DNA from: Prorocentrum cordatum
Lineage: Eukaryota > Sar > Dinophyceae > Prorocentrales > Prorocentraceae
Reading direction: 5' to 3'
NCBI GenBank assembly: GCA_963575745.1
Contig: CAUYUJ010004596.1
Coordinates: forward strand, 5,001 to 47,500
DNA length: 42,500 nucleotides
Made by a program: the position numbers and the translations under genes. Below, one piece after another: positions 41,400 through 42,500 of the stretch. The notes under the pieces were generated by a model. That model saw nothing but the letters and a program-made list of their open reading frames with translations, had not been told where the DNA came from and did not search any database. Position 1 is the stretch's first letter, and the number at the start of each line of letters is the position of its first letter.

Positions 41400-42494
41400 T
41401 CAGGCGCCCTTCGGCGTCGACAGGTCGGCCTCTGGCTCGGCCTTCGCGTCGGCCCGGCCCTTCTTGGGCTCGCGCTGGCTGGGCACATTTTCGCGGTCGT
41501 CGTGGATCTTGCCGAATCTTCGGCAACTCGTCTTGATGCGCTGGTCGAGAGCCATTGTCTCGAAGCGGAGCTGCCTCTCAGTGATTGCGTAGCAATGCTT
41601 GGAGCGCTCGTCCATCTATTTGTCCTGCTGAAGCTCGTCGGCCACGTCGGCAGCGCGCTCGCGGCGCCAGCGCCACTCGACGACCGCTGGCGCGGCGGCT
41701 CGCGCGCGGCCAATGCGTTGCATCACGCCGTTCTCGCGGCGCCAGATGACGAAGGACTTGGCCTCGTGGGGGATCATCTCGAAGAGCTGATCGCTCGGCA
41801 CGCCGGAGGAGAACGCCTCGGGCACCCTCTCGACGGGCTCGAAGCCCTTGTTGATCGGCAGCACGAGGTCGCGGAGGTGGGGGAGCCCAGAGAGGACATC
41901 GGGGAGGGCCTCGCGACGCGCTCGGCGCAGGAGCCGAAGCTGAGGCGCCGGACGCTCTCGGCGCCGAGCTCGATGTCCTCCCCCTTGACAAGCTCGAGCA
42001 TGTTCGACATGAAGCTCGGCATGAACCAGAAGAGGTTTTCGGGCGGCTCTCCGTGATTCTCGAAGATGTCGCAGAGGAACTCGTCTTTCTCGCAGTAGAT
42101 CTTGTAGAACAACGCCATCACCAGCTCGACGCGCCTCTTGTCCTTCTCGCTGAGGATGCGCCTGCACTCGATGCTCTTGACAGCACCGCCGTTGTAGACC
42201 ATCCTCGGGGACGGCCTGCTGGGCGCCCACCGAGCACGAGGCGCTGACCGCCTTGGGAAAAAAACAGGCAGTCCTCATTGCTGCAGCGCCTTGCGCGCTC
42301 GATTGGCACTGGCGCGTCTCGGCAATAGCGATCTTGTCCGCGACGACAGACAGCTCGTCGAGGATCTTCTCGTTCTGCGTGGCCATGCGCACGGGAATGT
42401 CGTTCGAGCGCTGTTTCGCGCTCTGGGTCACGACTTTCTTCAGGGCCTCGACCTGCTGGGTCACCGCCTGGGCGCGCTCGGCGGCCTGGGACAT
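41400..42494 (-). CDS. gene V: unknown protein at the right edge
   Basis: The ATG at 42494-42492 begins MSQAAERAQAVTQQVEALKK, an amphipathic coiled-coil start. Frame changes near 42320, 42255 (a T7 run), 42205 and 41905 join segments that all use G/C-ending codons. One is KSIECRRILSEKDKRRVELV, then a Phe- and Met-rich part (LFWFMPSFMSNMLELV), then RDLVLPINKGFEPVERV and KSFVIWRRENGVMQRIG. A TAG at 41618-41616 lies in frame. The sequence after it, MDERSKHCYAITERQLRFE, continues the same helical, charged style for 71 codons to 41400, so the TAG looks internal. No family is recognised. The ATG is six bases from the window edge, so an upstream leader cannot be checked. Confidence 0.55.
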
Positions 42495-42500
42495 GGCTCA

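Overview
The window looks like nuclear DNA of a dinoflagellate, most like a GC-rich, intron-gaining genome of the Prorocentrum type; the species is an inference. Four things in the sequence point there. There are two relics of the dinoflagellate trans-spliced leader (25931-25948 and 38610-38631, minus strand). Every convincing coding stretch lies on the minus strand. The host-like exons use G or C at almost every third codon position. The density of simple repeats is extreme, and several introns are built as inverted repeats.

Reading along the minus strand (right to left), the right part (42.5-31.3 kb) holds host-like genes of unknown function. These are gene V (42494-41400), a GATC-rich satellite of about 198 bp (41180-40221), Lys-rich gene W (39715-38916), and multi-exon gene X (38567-33553). 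Gene X begins 42 nt after a relict spliced leader and has three introns with splice sites that keep the reading frame, all three able to fold as hairpins. Cys-rich gene Y (33410-32943) follows, then weaker exon candidates. From 31.3 to 25.9 kb the DNA is mostly tandem repeats with little or no coding sequence.

The left part (25.9-1 kb) is dominated by two head-to-tail units, each opened by the same conserved motif (15-base core, six exact copies in the window). Unit A (25.1-9.2 kb) is a degraded non-LTR retroelement. It has a gag-like region with a zinc motif, a long N-terminal region, an endonuclease tail, a reverse transcriptase with YVDD, and an RNase H. A 3.8-kb block of microsatellite DNA (20.46-16.64 kb) splits it. 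Unit B (9.1-1.55 kb) starts only 75 bp after the stop codon of unit A. It encodes a zinc finger, a Upf1-like superfamily 1 helicase with all main motifs, and long unrecognised C-terminal regions. The same motif at 1003-941 opens a third unit that leaves the window on the left.

Most frames are broken by single-base shifts, many in G or C runs, and by five isolated in-frame TAG or TGA codons. Decayed copies and homopolymer errors of a long-read assembly both fit. I give gene calls across these breaks without repairing them.
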